From positions 5,299,501-5,363,500 of the forward strand of contig NZ_CP019288.1 of assembly GCF_009901525.1 (NCBI RefSeq): a stretch of 64,000 bases of DNA. Reading direction: 5' to 3'. The position numbers were made by a program, and so were the translations under genes. Below the pieces are notes generated by a model that saw nothing but the letters and a program-made list of their open reading frames with translations, made no database searches and was not told where the DNA came from. Of this stretch, positions 62,665 through 64,000 are shown piece after piece (position 1 is the first letter of the stretch; every line of letters starts with the position of its first letter). The DNA is from Kordia antarctica. GTDB taxonomy: Bacteria > Bacteroidota > Bacteroidia > Flavobacteriales > Flavobacteriaceae.

Positions 62665-64000
62665 ATGAAACGTAGAGATTTTTTCAAAAAAGGAACCAAA
62701 GCCGTCATTGCAGCAGGAATCGTGCCGATGGTAGTTACGTCATGCGCGAGTTCTAAAGATATGATTTATGATGAAGCGAAAGACAAATGGTATCATTTAG
62801 GAACAGGAAAAACAGGGACACCAAACCGAAAACCAGTAGTAAATTATGAAGTTGCTGTTATTGGTGGCGGCGCGGCAGGAATCTGTGCCGCAGTTGCATC
62901 TGCGAGAAATGGTGCAAAAACAGTGCTCATTCAAGACAGATCAGTTTTGGGTGGAAATGCATCTAGCGAAATACGCGTACATCTAAATGGAGTTAATAAT
63001 ATAAAAGGAAAAGCTGAACGCGAAACAGGAATTATTGAAGAAATACTACTGCACAATCGCTTCGAAAATGAACAAGAATCTTTCCCTGTATTTGATCATG
63101 TATTGTATGATTTTGTGGTACGTGAGCCAAATTTGACATTGATGTTAAACACGCAAGCTGTTGAAGCAGTTATGGGCGGAAACAAGATAAAATCTGCACG
63201 TTGTTGGCAATCAACCACAGAAAAAATGTTTACCATCAATGCGCCTGTATTTATAGATTGCTCTGGTGATGGATTGCTAGCAGCAACTGCTGGTGCGGAA
63301 TATAGAACTGGGCGAGAAGGAAAAGCAGAATTTAACGAAAAATACGCACCCGACGAGCCAGACGGTTGGCAAATGGGCGCAACACTCTTAATGTCTTCCA
63401 AAGACATGGGTAAACCAATGAAGTATTCGCCGCCATCATACGCTGTAAAATACACACATGAAGGCGGACACAAAAGGAGAAAATTTGCAGGATTTCAAGA
63501 TGGAATTTGGTGGATTGAAGTTGGAAGTAATGACGATATCATCGCAGATGCTGAAACAAACAGGTATAAATTGATGGCATATTTACACGGTGTTTGGGAC
63601 TTTATCAAAAACTCTGGAAAATTTCCAGAAGCTGAAAACTTAGCCTTGGATTGGGTTGGTTCGTTGCCTGGCAGGAGAGAATCGCGTCGTTTTATGGGAG
63701 ATTATATCGTTTCAGAAAAAGACATGACACATCATAAAAATTTTGAAGATGCGGTTGCTTTTGGAGGTTGGTCTTTAGACGAACACAATCCTGGTGGCAT
63801 AGAAAACATAACGGAGCCTCCAAGCTATTTTCATTACCATTTCAAAGAAGTATATCAATTTCCGTTCAGAAGTTTATACTCAAAAAATATTTCAAACTTA
63901 TTATTTGCGGGACGAAACGTAAGTCAAACACACATTGCACTATCATCTAGTAGAATTATGGCAACCTGTGCATTACAAGGACAAGCCGTAGGTACTGCCG
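62665..64000 (+). CDS. FAD-dependent oxidoreductase, Tat-type lipoprotein (3' end outside window)
   Basis: The frame from the ATG at 62665, 10 nt after the sulfatase, stays open to the window end (445 residues). The N-terminus MKRRDFFKKGTKAV is a twin-arginine signal and TSCASS a lipobox. The FAD site follows: VAVIGGGAAGICAAVASARNGA, then LGGNASSEIRVHLNG and FIDCSGDGLLA. LFAGRNVSQTHIALSSSRIM near the end fits the FAD_oxidored (PF12831) family. Members are common in PULs, with substrates mostly unknown; oxidation of a sugar or intermediate is possible. Confidence 0.85.
   Translation, partial: MKRRDFFKKGTKAVIAAGIVPMVVTSCASSKDMIYDEAKDKWYHLGTGKTGTPNRKPVVNYEVAVIGGGAAGICAAVASARNGAKTVLIQDRSVLGGNASSEIRVHLNGVNNIKGKAERETGIIEEILLHNRFENEQESFPVFDHVLYDFVVREPNLTLMLNTQAVEAVMGGNKIKSARCWQSTTEKMFTINAPVFIDCSGDGLLAATAGAEYRTGREGKAEFNEKYAPDEPDGWQMGATLLMSSKDMGKPMKYSPPSYAVKYTHEGGHKRRKFAGFQDGIWWIEVGSNDDIIADAETNRYKLMAYLHGVWDFIKNSGKFPEAENLALDWVGSLPGRRESRRFMGDYIVSEKDMTHHKNFEDAVAFGGWSLDEHNPGGIENITEPPSYFHYHFKEVYQFPFRSLYSKNISNLLFAGRNVSQTHIALSSSRIMATCALQGQAVGTA

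Overview
The window is AT-rich and reads as a chromosome segment of a marine member of the Flavobacteriaceae (Bacteroidota). The evidence is split transketolase subunits, SusC/SusD-type transporters, a type IX secretion (T9SS) sorting domain, TAnnTTTG promoter boxes and many lipoproteins. A Kordia-like genus is possible, but that is only an impression from the peptide leaders.

Layout. 0-5.4 kb: a transketolase fragment, accessory genes, a probable TIR-like NADase effector (2647-4287), an orphan antitoxin and a ParE/RelE-type toxin-antitoxin pair. 5.6-13 kb: housekeeping genes (tgt, LptF/G permease, EamA exporter, accA, dnaB) and a secreted protein of unclear function. 13.2-15.25 kb: an array of very short genes encoding double-glycine-leader peptides. 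Several carry a 17-bp palindrome, a promoter box at fixed distance and their own hairpin terminator; no modification or export genes are adjacent. 15.4-22 kb: a soluble hybrid histidine kinase and the thrS-infC-rpmI-rplT operon, in which infC appears to use an AUA start. 22-23.5 kb: a relic-like stretch with a RadC/JAB protein and a tRNA 3'-end-like scar.

23.5-31.5 kb is a Leloir galactose locus: galE and a LacI regulator on the minus strand, divergent from gntR-galM-sodium symporter-galK-galT. 31.5-64 kb is a polysaccharide utilization locus (PUL) for a sulfated, 3,6-anhydrogalactose-containing galactan. It holds a formylglycine-generating enzyme, three S1 sulfatases with the CxPSR signature, SusC/SusD, a probable glycan-binding lipoprotein, two GH16 lipoproteins, a GH127-type enzyme, a GH42/GH50/GH167-like lipoprotein, an MFS sugar porter and an AraC regulator. 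It also has a candidate anhydrogalactose route: aldehyde dehydrogenase, enolase-superfamily cycloisomerase, KDGal kinase and KDPGal aldolase.

The two loci fit together. Carrageenan-like galactan would be cut and desulfated outside the cytoplasm, galactose would enter the Leloir route, and anhydrogalactose would go to pyruvate and glyceraldehyde-3-phosphate. GGTAA half-sites 21 bp apart precede three PUL transcription units at similar distances from promoter-like boxes and suggest one AraC-type regulon. The most novel-looking elements are the peptide cassette array with its palindrome and this candidate regulon.
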